12,784 nucleotides of DNA, taken from CAMQVM01 sp044433365. Lineage in GTDB: Bacteria > Bacteroidota > Bacteroidia > Bacteroidales > Rikenellaceae. Below, piece by piece: positions 6,284 through 12,784 of the stretch. Numbering within the stretch: position 1 is the stretch's first letter; every line of letters starts with the position of its first letter. The position numbers were made by a program, and so were the translations under genes. The stretch spans positions 1-12,784 of the forward strand of contig JAWXTR010000088.1 of NCBI GenBank assembly GCA_044433365.1, written 5' to 3'. Under the pieces are notes generated by a model. The model did not search any database, had not been told where the DNA came from, and saw only the letters and a program-made list of their open reading frames with translations.

Positions 6284-9190
6284 ATGAACTCGTACTTACA
6301 TAAAATATTTACTCTGCTTGTTGCCATTTTGCTGCAATTTTCAGTAAACGCTACGCACTCGATAAAATACGAACCTCAGCTTTTTAAACATCTATCTGTA
6401 AAAAGTGGAGATTTGTCGAATGATGATGTATTGTGTTTAAAACAAGATAGTAGAGGTTATCTTTGGATTGGTACGAGCGATGGGTTAAATAGATTTAATG
6501 GTTATTCAACTAAAATTTATAAAAATAGCCAAGATAATCAACTTTTTGCAAGCAATAAAATCAACTCTATTGAGGAGGATTCGGAAGGGAGATTGTGGAT
6601 TGGCACTAGCGAGGGAGTTTCGGTCTATGATTTTGAAAAAGATACTTTTTTGTGTTTAATAGACCAACCTTTTGCTTCAAAAATATTAGAACAGACAGGT
6701 ATCGTAGATATTATCGAGCATAGAGCAAATAATCAGATGATGTGTTTAACCCTCAGTGGTGGTATGCTTGTCTATGATATGGAGTTAAGGGTGAAAAAGT
6801 TTAAACCAATTGCACAATCTAAGCTCTTTAGTATCAAAAAACTGAGCCAAAGTGAGTATATCATAGTTTCAAGGGCAGATATTAAGCTTTATAATGCAGA
6901 AGTTGGTGATGAAAGGGAGATTTTTAATTCAAAAGGGAGCGTGATAAAATCTTTTTACAAAGATAAAAATAGAATCTACATAGCCGTGGATAGTAGCATA
7001 TATTCGGCTGATTATAGTGTAGTGGACAATAGAGTGTCGGTAGGGCAATTTTATGAATATCACAGATTTAACCATAAGATTAATTGTATAAATATCGACT
7101 CTTTGGGTGGAATATGGTGTGGAGTAAATAGATATGGTTTTGTATATTTGTCGGCTAATAATAGTCAAAATGAGTCAAACCTGCTATCAATCCGCAAAAT
7201 ATCTGACATTAAAAATCTTAAAAGTGGAGATGTGGTTGTTTCAACCTCAGATAGTGGAGTATATTTATACTCTACAAATCCCTATAAAATTGGAGAGATT
7301 AAGCTCGATAAAAATGAAGGAAGTGCGATATGGCGAACCTCAAAATTGGATGATAAACGTATTTTTATCACTCACGAGAGCGACAACCCCTACGCAATTT
7401 TTAATACTGAAACAAGAAAGTTGGAGCAGAGTCATAGACTCCTGACAAATTTGCAATCAAAGCAGCGTTTTTTTGTAAATAACGACAATTTTTTAGCTGG
7501 AATGATAGACTATTCTGGTGGTAGGATTACGCTAAGACGTTTCGAAAGTGGAGCGGTCGAAACAATTATGCAATATGGTGATGATAATACAAAATTTGAT
7601 AAATATAAGGCTGGCTATTGTGTTGAAGATTATCTAAATAGAGTGTGGATTCCATCAGTAGATGCACTTCATAGATTGTATATTAAAAAGGACAATAGGG
7701 GTAAAATGTTTTTTACAGTCGAACGAATTTCTCTGCCAAATTTCTCAAATAAAGAGCTATCGATCAATGATATAAAGTTTGACACAGTAAATAATCGAGC
7801 ATGGTTATCATCTCCAGATTTAGGTATCTACCGAATAGATAATTGTCATAATGAGGTAATCTCTACCGATGATATTTATCACTATAACGTCAATAGTCCT
7901 GAATCAGCTTTGATAGCAGAGTCGGTCTGGTCAATAGTTGTCTGTGATTCACTGCTTTGGATAGCTACTGAGGATAAAGGGTTGTGTAAAGCGATTGTAA
8001 AGGACAGAGATATTCAATTTTTGAATGTAGATAACGCACCTAAATCTTCTGTTAGAAGTATGTTGAAAGATAACGAGGATAACCTTTGGATTGGTAGTGC
8101 AGGCGGTCTAATCTATTTTAATACAAAAAATTATACTTCAAAAACTTTTACACAAGCCGATGGAGTGGCTTTTCGTGATTTTAGTTCAGGTGTGTTAATG
8201 GTCGACGACTCTCTTTTTGTGATGCAATCTGAGAGTAAGCTTGTACTGATTAATTCTAATTTATTGAAAAATAGAGAATTGCCACAGCGAGTGCAATTTG
8301 AAGATTTAACAGTTATGAATCAAAAAATTGTACCATTAAAAAAGTATAATGATAAAATTGTTGTTAATAGTTCAATTTCAGATGGAGATACAATATTTTT
8401 AACCCGTAAAATGAATACATTTTCATTAAATGCACTCCCTATAAGCTCTTCTATGAGAGATGATGGTTACGTTAGGTATAGATTGTTACCAAGTGATAGA
8501 GAGTGGCAAGTGCAAAGCGGCAAAAATTGTACTATTGCATTTGCAGATTTAGCTCAAGGTAGCTATACGTTAGAGGTTTCAGCAGCAAATAATAGCAAGC
8601 AGTGGGGATTGGCGCAGCAGTTATTTATCGAAGTATCTAGCTCGTTTTGGCTCTCTAAAATTGCATGGTTTTTATATTTCGTTCTCTTTATTGCTATGTT
8701 GTATATTATGTTAAGGGTGCAAATGAATAGAAAATCTGCTATCATTGTAAGTAGTGAAAATATTCCTATTATTAGTGATTTAAATCAGTTTAATAGCCTA
8801 TCTAAAATTGTTGTTACTGCTGAGCAACAAGAGCAATCAACCTCATTTGAAGAAAATCAGTTTATGAAAGATTTTTATAAATTGGTAGAGCAAAATTTTG
8901 ATAACGAAGAGTTGGATTTAAATTTAATGGCAAAAAAATTACTGCTCAATAGGACCCATTTCTTTCAGAAAATCAAACAAATAACCAATAAAACTCCTTA
9001 CGAGTTAATAAAAGAGTATCGACTTGAAAAGGCTGCCGAAATGTTGCGAAATGGCGAAAAAAGTATCGATGCAATATGTGTGCAGACAGGGTTTAAAGGG
9101 CGTTCGCACTTTAGTCGTCTATTTAAAGAGAAATATGGAGTGCCACCGAGTCAATACGCAAAGAGTGTTAACCAACATAAACACTCTTAA
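6284..9190 (+). CDS. Transmembrane propeller/Y_Y_Y sensor with AraC DNA-binding domain, no kinase
   Basis: A 968-aa membrane-bound transcription regulator. A signal peptide or N-terminal anchor covers about residues 5-24. A large periplasmic sensor of two-component-regulator propeller repeats follows (clearest at LWIGT 60-64, LWIGT 104-108 and LWIGS 601-605; weaker around Trp278, 455, 507 and 559). A Y_Y_Y domain spans about 711-784, one transmembrane helix about 793-810, a short linker about 811-858, and an AraC-type double helix-turn-helix about 861-960 (second helix pair in SIDAICVQTGFKGRSHFSRLFKEKYG). This is the plan of Bacteroidota hybrid two-component systems, usually about 1,300-1,400 aa, but the histidine kinase, ATPase and receiver domains between membrane and AraC domain are absent; there is no room for them. 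It should therefore signal directly through the membrane. Divergent position implies control of the sulfatase/GH2 operon by a glycan fragment; that role is inference. Its last 23 bp overlap the convergent pflA gene. Confidence 0.92.
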   Translation: MNSYLHKIFTLLVAILLQFSVNATHSIKYEPQLFKHLSVKSGDLSNDDVLCLKQDSRGYLWIGTSDGLNRFNGYSTKIYKNSQDNQLFASNKINSIEEDSEGRLWIGTSEGVSVYDFEKDTFLCLIDQPFASKILEQTGIVDIIEHRANNQMMCLTLSGGMLVYDMELRVKKFKPIAQSKLFSIKKLSQSEYIIVSRADIKLYNAEVGDEREIFNSKGSVIKSFYKDKNRIYIAVDSSIYSADYSVVDNRVSVGQFYEYHRFNHKINCINIDSLGGIWCGVNRYGFVYLSANNSQNESNLLSIRKISDIKNLKSGDVVVSTSDSGVYLYSTNPYKIGEIKLDKNEGSAIWRTSKLDDKRIFITHESDNPYAIFNTETRKLEQSHRLLTNLQSKQRFFVNNDNFLAGMIDYSGGRITLRRFESGAVETIMQYGDDNTKFDKYKAGYCVEDYLNRVWIPSVDALHRLYIKKDNRGKMFFTVERISLPNFSNKELSINDIKFDTVNNRAWLSSPDLGIYRIDNCHNEVISTDDIYHYNVNSPESALIAESVWSIVVCDSLLWIATEDKGLCKAIVKDRDIQFLNVDNAPKSSVRSMLKDNEDNLWIGSAGGLIYFNTKNYTSKTFTQADGVAFRDFSSGVLMVDDSLFVMQSESKLVLINSNLLKNRELPQRVQFEDLTVMNQKIVPLKKYNDKIVVNSSISDGDTIFLTRKMNTFSLNALPISSSMRDDGYVRYRLLPSDREWQVQSGKNCTIAFADLAQGSYTLEVSAANNSKQWGLAQQLFIEVSSSFWLSKIAWFLYFVLFIAMLYIMLRVQMNRKSAIIVSSENIPIISDLNQFNSLSKIVVTAEQQEQSTSFEENQFMKDFYKLVEQNFDNEELDLNLMAKKLLLNRTHFFQKIKQITNKTPYELIKEYRLEKAAEMLRNGEKSIDAICVQTGFKGRSHFSRLFKEKYGVPPSQYAKSVNQHKHS

Positions 9191-9893
9191 AATATTTTTG
9201 TGCTATTTTTTCAGCTTTTACGAGCGATTCTAGGCTGTTTTCGCCAATATGTGAGAGCTTGTACTCCATTTTTAACTCTTCATATTTATGTACTCCGAGA
9301 CGGTGGTAGGGTAGTATCTCGACCCTTTGAATCATCTGATAGCTACCTAATGTTTTGCCCAAATTTTCTAAATCTTCTCTCTCGTCGCTAATTGTTGGGA
9401 CTAATACATAGCGTAGCCAAAAAGGCTTGTTGTTTTGCTCTAACCATTTAGCTGTGGCAAGGGTTTGACTGTTAGATTTTGATGTTAAAGCTCTATGTTT
9501 TACATCATCTATCTGCTTTACATCGAGAAGTACTAAATCAGTGAGCTGCAAAAGTTGCTCCACATCGCTATTCCAGATACTTCCATTTGTGTCGATGCAG
9601 GTGTTGATTCCAGCTGCCTTAAATCTGCGAAAAAGCTCTATTAGCTCACGGGCTTGAAGAAGCGGTTCGCCACCCGAAAAGGTTACTCCCCCTCTCCGCC
9701 CGAAGAAACTTTGCATATCGCACACCTTTTCGAAGATTTCATCAATAGAAACCTCTTCTCCCCCTCTACACTCTATTGTGTCGGGGTTTGCGCAATACAA
9801 ACATCTGAAGTTGCAGCCTTGTAAAAAAACTACAAACCTCAATCCTGGTCCATCGAGCGTTCCCATTGATTCGTAAGAGTGAATTTTTAGCAT
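9168..9893 (-). CDS. pflA: Pyruvate formate-lyase activating enzyme (radical SAM)
   Basis: A 241-aa radical-SAM glycyl-radical activase that puts the radical on pyruvate formate-lyase using S-adenosylmethionine and a [4Fe-4S] cluster. The cluster motif is Cys27-x3-Cys31-x2-Cys34 in GCNFRCLYC. The GGVTFSGGEPLLQ block (about residues 68-80) is the SAM-binding GGE region, and YESMGTLDGPGLRFVVFLQG at the N-terminus is typical of PflA. There is no extra ferredoxin-like insert with further cysteines, which separates it from activases of other glycyl-radical enzymes. It lies downstream of pflB on the same strand across a 326-bp repeat-filled spacer with no obvious promoter, so read-through from pflB is likely. 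Its 3' end overlaps the tail of the convergent regulator gene by 23 bp, and no terminator is visible between them. Confidence 0.95.
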   Translation of the reverse strand: MLKIHSYESMGTLDGPGLRFVVFLQGCNFRCLYCANPDTIECRGGEEVSIDEIFEKVCDMQSFFGRRGGVTFSGGEPLLQARELIELFRRFKAAGINTCIDTNGSIWNSDVEQLLQLTDLVLLDVKQIDDVKHRALTSKSNSQTLATAKWLEQNNKPFWLRYVLVPTISDEREDLENLGKTLGSYQMIQRVEILPYHRLGVHKYEELKMEYKLSHIGENSLESLVKAEKIAQKYFKSVYVG

Positions 9894-9994
9894 AATTAGT
9901 ATTTAGAACTTCACTTTATATTTTATGCCAATTAAAGGCTCATTTTCAAAAACTGTTTCCGAACCTAGCAGTAGAGACGTAGCCACAAATTGCA

Positions 9995-10025
9995 ATTCAT
10001 AATGCATAATTCATAATGCATAATT
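9995..10025. repeat. 14-bp tandem repeat, 2.2 copies
   Basis: The unit ATTCATAATGCATA is repeated head to tail at 9995-10008 and 10009-10022, with a partial third copy. The unit contains ATGCAT and is largely self-complementary. It is non-coding and lies between pflB and pflA. Confidence 0.75.
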
Positions 10026-10049
10026 ACTGGGTTCGATAACACCCCGTAG

Positions 10050-10069
10050 AGACGTTGTGTACAACGTCT
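10050..10069. repeat. 9-bp-arm palindrome in the pflB-pflA spacer
   Basis: AGACGTTGT and ACAACGTCT pair around a GT centre. The right half continues directly into the 19-bp tandem repeat that follows, so the tandem copies probably grew from this element. Confidence 0.6.
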
Positions 10070-10117
10070 GTAACCAACCACAACGTCTGTAACCAACCAC
10101 AACGTCTGTAACCGAAC
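10061..10117. repeat. 19-bp tandem repeat, about 3 copies
   Basis: The unit ACAACGTCTGTAACCAACC occurs at 10061-10079 and 10080-10098, and in a slightly altered third copy from 10099. The copies adjoin without spacers, so this is a slippage-type tandem array, not a CRISPR. Confidence 0.85.
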
Positions 10118-10160
10118 CAAAGCAAACAAAAATTGAATTTGCTAAGCTAAATCCAAACCC

Positions 10161-10181
10161 AGACGTAGCAGGGCTACGTCT
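10161..10181 (-). promoter_or_regulatory. Strong short hairpin downstream of pflB
   Basis: The arms 10161-10169 and 10173-10181 pair perfectly over 9 bp around a 3-nt loop, about 40 bp past the pflB stop. No T-tract follows on the minus strand, so it is more likely an RNA-stabilising or processing structure than a complete terminator. It could allow pflB to be kept at a higher level than pflA. Confidence 0.4.
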
Positions 10182-10219
10182 CTACTGCCGAACCACAAAT
10201 TTTGCGTATAAAAAATAAA

Positions 10220-12433
10220 TTACATAACCTCGTGGAAACTACGACTAATAACCTCCAATTGGTGTTGGCGGCTAAGTTTTACAAAGTTTACAGCATAGCC
10301 CGACACTCGAATAGTAAGCTGAGGATATAATTCAGGATGAACCATTGCATCCTCCAACATCTCACGATTAAGTACATTTACATTCAGGTGGTGAGCACCT
10401 TTTGTAAAGTAGCCATCCAGCATTGAAATAAGGTTGTCGGTGCGATCCTCCTCGGTTTTACCAAGCGATTTTGGAACAATCGAGAAGGTGTTGCTAATTC
10501 CATCTTGAGAGTCACGATAGCGCAATTTTGCCACCGAACTAAGCGAGGCAATAGCACCACTTTTATCACGTCCGTGCATAGGATTTGCCCCTGGTGCAAA
10601 CGCCTCACCTGCCATACGTCCATCAGGTGTTGCACCTGTTTTTTTGCCATACATCACGTTTGAGGTGATTGTTAGAAGCGATAGGGTAGGTTGTGAATTT
10701 TTGTAAGTTTCTAGCTTTTTTAGCTCCTCAGAGAAAAAATAGACCAAATCTACACCGATATGGTCGACACTATCGTTGTTGTTACCAAAACATGGATATT
10801 CACCCACAACATCAAATCCCTCTGATAATCCCTCTGCATTGCGACGAACGGTAACCTTAGCATTTTGAATAGCCGATAGAGAGTCGATGGCAATCGATAA
10901 CCCCGCAACGCCATAGGCTAAGTTTATTGTTGGATTTGTATCGATAAGAGCCATTTGAGCCTTTTCGTAGTAATATTTGTCGTGCATAAAGTGGATAATA
11001 TTCATTGCATCGTTATATACTCGAGCTACTTCGATAAGTACTTTTTCGTAGTTAGCCATAACCTCCTCAAAGTTCAATACATCGTTTTTCAGTGCTGGAA
11101 TACCCTCAACAACCACACTACCTGTATTTTCACAACGACCGCCATTAATAGCAAGAAGCAGAGCTTTTGCAAGGTTTGTACGTGCTCCAAAAAATTGAAT
11201 TTGCTTGCCAATCTCTTGATACGACACGCAACAAGCAATACCGTAGTCGTCGCTATGGCGCACTGTACGCATTAAATCGTCGTTCTCATACTGTACTGAG
11301 CTAGTATCGGCTGAAACACGTGAACAGAACTCCTTAAAACCATCTGGAAGCCTAGGACTCCACAAAACTGTCATATTTGGCTCTGGCGAAGGTCCTAAAT
11401 TATAGAGAGTCTGCAGGAATCTAAAAGAGGTTTTTGTAACCTTACTACGACCATCATTAAAACGACCGCCAATCGACTCAGTAACCCAAGTTGGGTCGCC
11501 AGCAAAAATATCGTTGTAGGATTGCATACGAAGATGGCGCACCATGCGTAACTTCATTACAAATTGGTCGATTAACTCCTGTGCAAACTCTTCTGTTATA
11601 GTGCCATTTGCTAAATCATACTCAATATAAATATCGAGAAAAGAAGAAACATTACCAAGCGACATAGCCGCCCCATCTTGCTCTTTAACAGCTGCAAGAT
11701 ATGCCATATATACCCACTGCACAGCTTCTTTAGCCGATTGGGCAGGGCGAGATAGGTCGAGACCATAAATTTCGCCTAATGTTTTTATCTCACCCAGAGC
11801 TTTTATCTGCTCTGCAACCTCTTCACGCAGTCGAATTTTGGCATCGTCCATTTTGCCAACCAATCCTTTTAAATCGGCTTTTTTTGCCTCAATTAGGCGG
11901 TCTGTGCCATATAGAGCCAATCGGCGATAGTCGCCAATAATGCGTCCACGAGCATAATTATCAGGAAGTCCAGTTAGAAAGCCTAACGAACGGTAAAGAC
12001 GGATTTCGTCGGTATACACATCAAACACACCTTCATTGTGAGTCTTGCGATAGTGTGTAAAAATATCTTTTACTCTCTCATCTACATCACAACCATTCTC
12101 TTTACAAGCCTTTGCCACTACATTAATCCCACCAAAAGGCTTAATTGCACGTTTTAGCAGCTCATCGGTCTGTAAACCAACTATTAATTCGTCGTTTTGG
12201 TCGATATAACCAGCATTGTGAGATACTACAGTAGAGATAGTTTTATTGTCGAATGAGCGAACACCACCGTTAAATCGCTCCTCTTCTAATGCTTTTAAGC
12301 AGATATTCCAAAGGCGCATTGTGCGCTCAGTTGGTTTTGTAAGAAATGAAGCATCGCCCAGATAAGGGGTGATATTTACGCTAACAAAGTCGGCAACATT
12401 TATACTGTTGCTCCATACACCTTTTTTAAACAT
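10220..12433 (-). CDS. pflB: Pyruvate formate-lyase (formate C-acetyltransferase)
   Basis: A glycyl-radical enzyme converting pyruvate and CoA to acetyl-CoA and formate in the anaerobic cytoplasm. With the chosen start it is 737 aa, close to the roughly 760 aa of E. coli PflB. The catalytic Cys401-Cys402 pair lies in GIACCVS, and the C-terminal radical site is Gly712 in RVSGYAVNF, with the usual QQ-like tail after it. The frame stays open to a TTG at 12460, but I choose the ATG at 12433: it begins MFKKGVWS as relatives do, has an AAAGAGA-type purine tract just before it, and the upstream TTG lies inside the -7 promoter box. The activase gene follows downstream on the same strand. The gene appears complete and functional. 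Confidence 0.95.
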   Translation of the reverse strand: MFKKGVWSNSINVADFVSVNITPYLGDASFLTKPTERTMRLWNICLKALEEERFNGGVRSFDNKTISTVVSHNAGYIDQNDELIVGLQTDELLKRAIKPFGGINVVAKACKENGCDVDERVKDIFTHYRKTHNEGVFDVYTDEIRLYRSLGFLTGLPDNYARGRIIGDYRRLALYGTDRLIEAKKADLKGLVGKMDDAKIRLREEVAEQIKALGEIKTLGEIYGLDLSRPAQSAKEAVQWVYMAYLAAVKEQDGAAMSLGNVSSFLDIYIEYDLANGTITEEFAQELIDQFVMKLRMVRHLRMQSYNDIFAGDPTWVTESIGGRFNDGRSKVTKTSFRFLQTLYNLGPSPEPNMTVLWSPRLPDGFKEFCSRVSADTSSVQYENDDLMRTVRHSDDYGIACCVSYQEIGKQIQFFGARTNLAKALLLAINGGRCENTGSVVVEGIPALKNDVLNFEEVMANYEKVLIEVARVYNDAMNIIHFMHDKYYYEKAQMALIDTNPTINLAYGVAGLSIAIDSLSAIQNAKVTVRRNAEGLSEGFDVVGEYPCFGNNNDSVDHIGVDLVYFFSEELKKLETYKNSQPTLSLLTITSNVMYGKKTGATPDGRMAGEAFAPGANPMHGRDKSGAIASLSSVAKLRYRDSQDGISNTFSIVPKSLGKTEEDRTDNLISMLDGYFTKGAHHLNVNVLNREMLEDAMVHPELYPQLTIRVSGYAVNFVKLSRQHQLEVISRSFHEVM

Positions 12434-12457
12434 ATATTTCTCTTTATAATTTCTCGA

Positions 12458-12488
12458 CAAAAGTAATGTTTTTTTACGACTTTTGCAA
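12458..12488 (-). promoter_or_regulatory. pflB promoter (Bacteroidota -33/-7 type)
   Basis: On the minus strand, TACTTTTG (12458-12465) matches the TAnnTTTG -7 consensus exactly. A TTG -33 element (12486-12488) lies 20 bp upstream, within the usual 19-21 bp spacing. Transcription would begin near 12450, leaving a short leader before the ATG at 12433, which settles the start-codon choice. Confidence 0.7.
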
Positions 12489-12524
12489 TAGCTTAAAATG
12501 GTGGTTTAAAGCGCAAAACTATAC

Positions 12525-12665
12525 CTAATTAATGGTAATGTTAAGCTTCTTCCATTTAGTAGGAGGCATCCCTTCTGCCTTTTTAAATACATGAATAAAC
12601 GAAGATTGCGATGAAAAACCTGTTTTTTTAGCAATTTCTGTAATGCTGGAATTACCTATCCCGGA
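12525..12665 (-). pseudogene. AraC-family regulator, C-terminal remnant cut by an IS
   Basis: These 46 codons plus TAG encode the second helix-turn-helix of an AraC-type DNA-binding domain: SITEIAKKTGFSSQSSFIHVFKKAEG followed by PPTKWKKLN. The family match is clear over the whole piece. Going upstream, the family-like sequence ends at about 12665, where the end of an IS3-family element begins, and the frame then meets a stop inside the IS. The rest of the gene is on the far side of the insertion, outside the window. It points the same way as pflB, ending 91 bp upstream of the pflB start. What it regulated cannot be told. Confidence 0.8.
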
Positions 12666-12784
12666 TGCAGACAAAGTTAAGCAACTTTTTTGTTAATACA
12701 AAATATATCGTTCCAAAATTCTGTTATCGTCTGGTTGCCTAGTGCTGAGTGTCTTCTAGAGCGGTTATACCACACCTCTATATA
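12666..12784 (-). mobile_element. End of an IS3-family insertion sequence (partial)
   Basis: The sequence right of 12665 starts TGCAGACAAAG, consistent with the TG...CA ends of IS3-family elements, and encodes the tail of an IS3-type transposase. The exact boundary is inferred from where the AraC homology stops. Only this end is visible; the left-hand target duplication and the other end are outside the window. Confidence 0.7.
12677..12784 (-). CDS. IS3-family transposase, C-terminal end (partial)
   Basis: The last 35 codons plus TAA of a DDE transposase (OrfB, rve integrase core). The block YIEVWYNRSRRHSALG is the signature of the IS3-family C-terminus (fYN-xR-HSaLG), just after the catalytic Glu, which would be off-window. 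The stop is 11 bp from the inferred IS end, as usual for this family. The 5' part, including the frameshift-linked OrfA, runs off the right edge, so integrity cannot be judged. Confidence 0.85.
   Translation of the reverse strand, partial: YIEVWYNRSRRHSALGNQTITEFWNDIFCINKKVA

Larger units (their letters stand above)
9968..10188. repeat. 17-bp inverted-repeat pair framing the pflB-pflA spacer
   Basis: GCAGTAGAGACGTAGCC at 9968-9984 is matched exactly by its reverse complement at 10172-10188. The shared GTAGAGACGT core also occurs at 10046-10055. Short GTAGAGACG-type repeats scattered between genes are common in Bacteroidota genomes, which is how I read these. Confidence 0.7.

Noticed and set aside
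6929..7445. Small open frames on both strands inside the regulator gene
   Set aside because: They overlap the clearly coding regulator frame, have no recognisable domains or ribosome-binding sites, and look like by-products of AT-rich coding sequence.
10061..10117. Short regular repeats as a possible CRISPR array
   Set aside because: The 19-bp units touch each other with no unique spacers, there are only about three copies, and no cas gene is nearby.
10955..11275. 106-codon plus-strand frame inside pflB
   Set aside because: It is antisense to the conserved PFL catalytic region and its composition follows that gene; no family is recognised.

Overview
The window looks like chromosome of an anaerobic Bacteroidota species, probably of the order Bacteroidales. 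The evidence is low-GC DNA, a polysaccharide-utilisation type of cluster with a propeller/Y_Y_Y/AraC regulator, serine-type (anaerobically matured) sulfatases, pyruvate formate-lyase, and -7 boxes matching the Bacteroidota consensus TAnnTTTG. No genus can be assigned from the sequence alone.

Layout. Positions 1-315 are non-coding and repeat-rich: a 20-bp perfect hairpin, a decayed 93-bp tandem duplication, and the terminator of the operon to the right. Positions 316-5933 (minus strand) form a tightly packed operon read from right to left: sulfatase A (4566-5933), sulfatase B resembling iduronate-2-sulfatases (3073-4557), then a glycoside hydrolase family 2 gene. That last gene is broken into a 5' piece (2684-3070) and a 3' piece (316-2511) around a 171-bp MITE-like element with perfect terminal inverted repeats and TA flanks; part of the gene is also missing. 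Divergent from the operon, across a 350-bp control region, is a 968-aa membrane regulator (6284-9190). It has the sensor half of a hybrid two-component system and an AraC DNA-binding end, but no kinase or receiver domain.

Positions 9168-12433 (minus strand) carry pyruvate formate-lyase and its radical-SAM activating enzyme. Between them lies a 326-bp spacer packed with short tandem and inverted repeats. A well-formed promoter sits just upstream of pflB and shows that the true start is the ATG at 12433, not an upstream TTG. At the right edge are the last 46 codons of an AraC-family regulator, cut off by the end of an IS3-family insertion sequence whose transposase runs out of the window.

How it works together. 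The regulator probably senses a sulfated-glycan fragment in the periplasm and controls the divergent sulfatase/GH2 operon, whose exported enzymes would remove sulfate and then a sugar. With GH2 broken, the locus looks like a desulfation module in decay. The pfl pair is housekeeping anaerobic pyruvate metabolism. The most unusual items are the kinase-less regulator, the MITE inside GH2, and a 30-bp perfect inverted repeat bracketing the whole operon (136-165 and 5973-6002). I found no clearly new multi-gene system.
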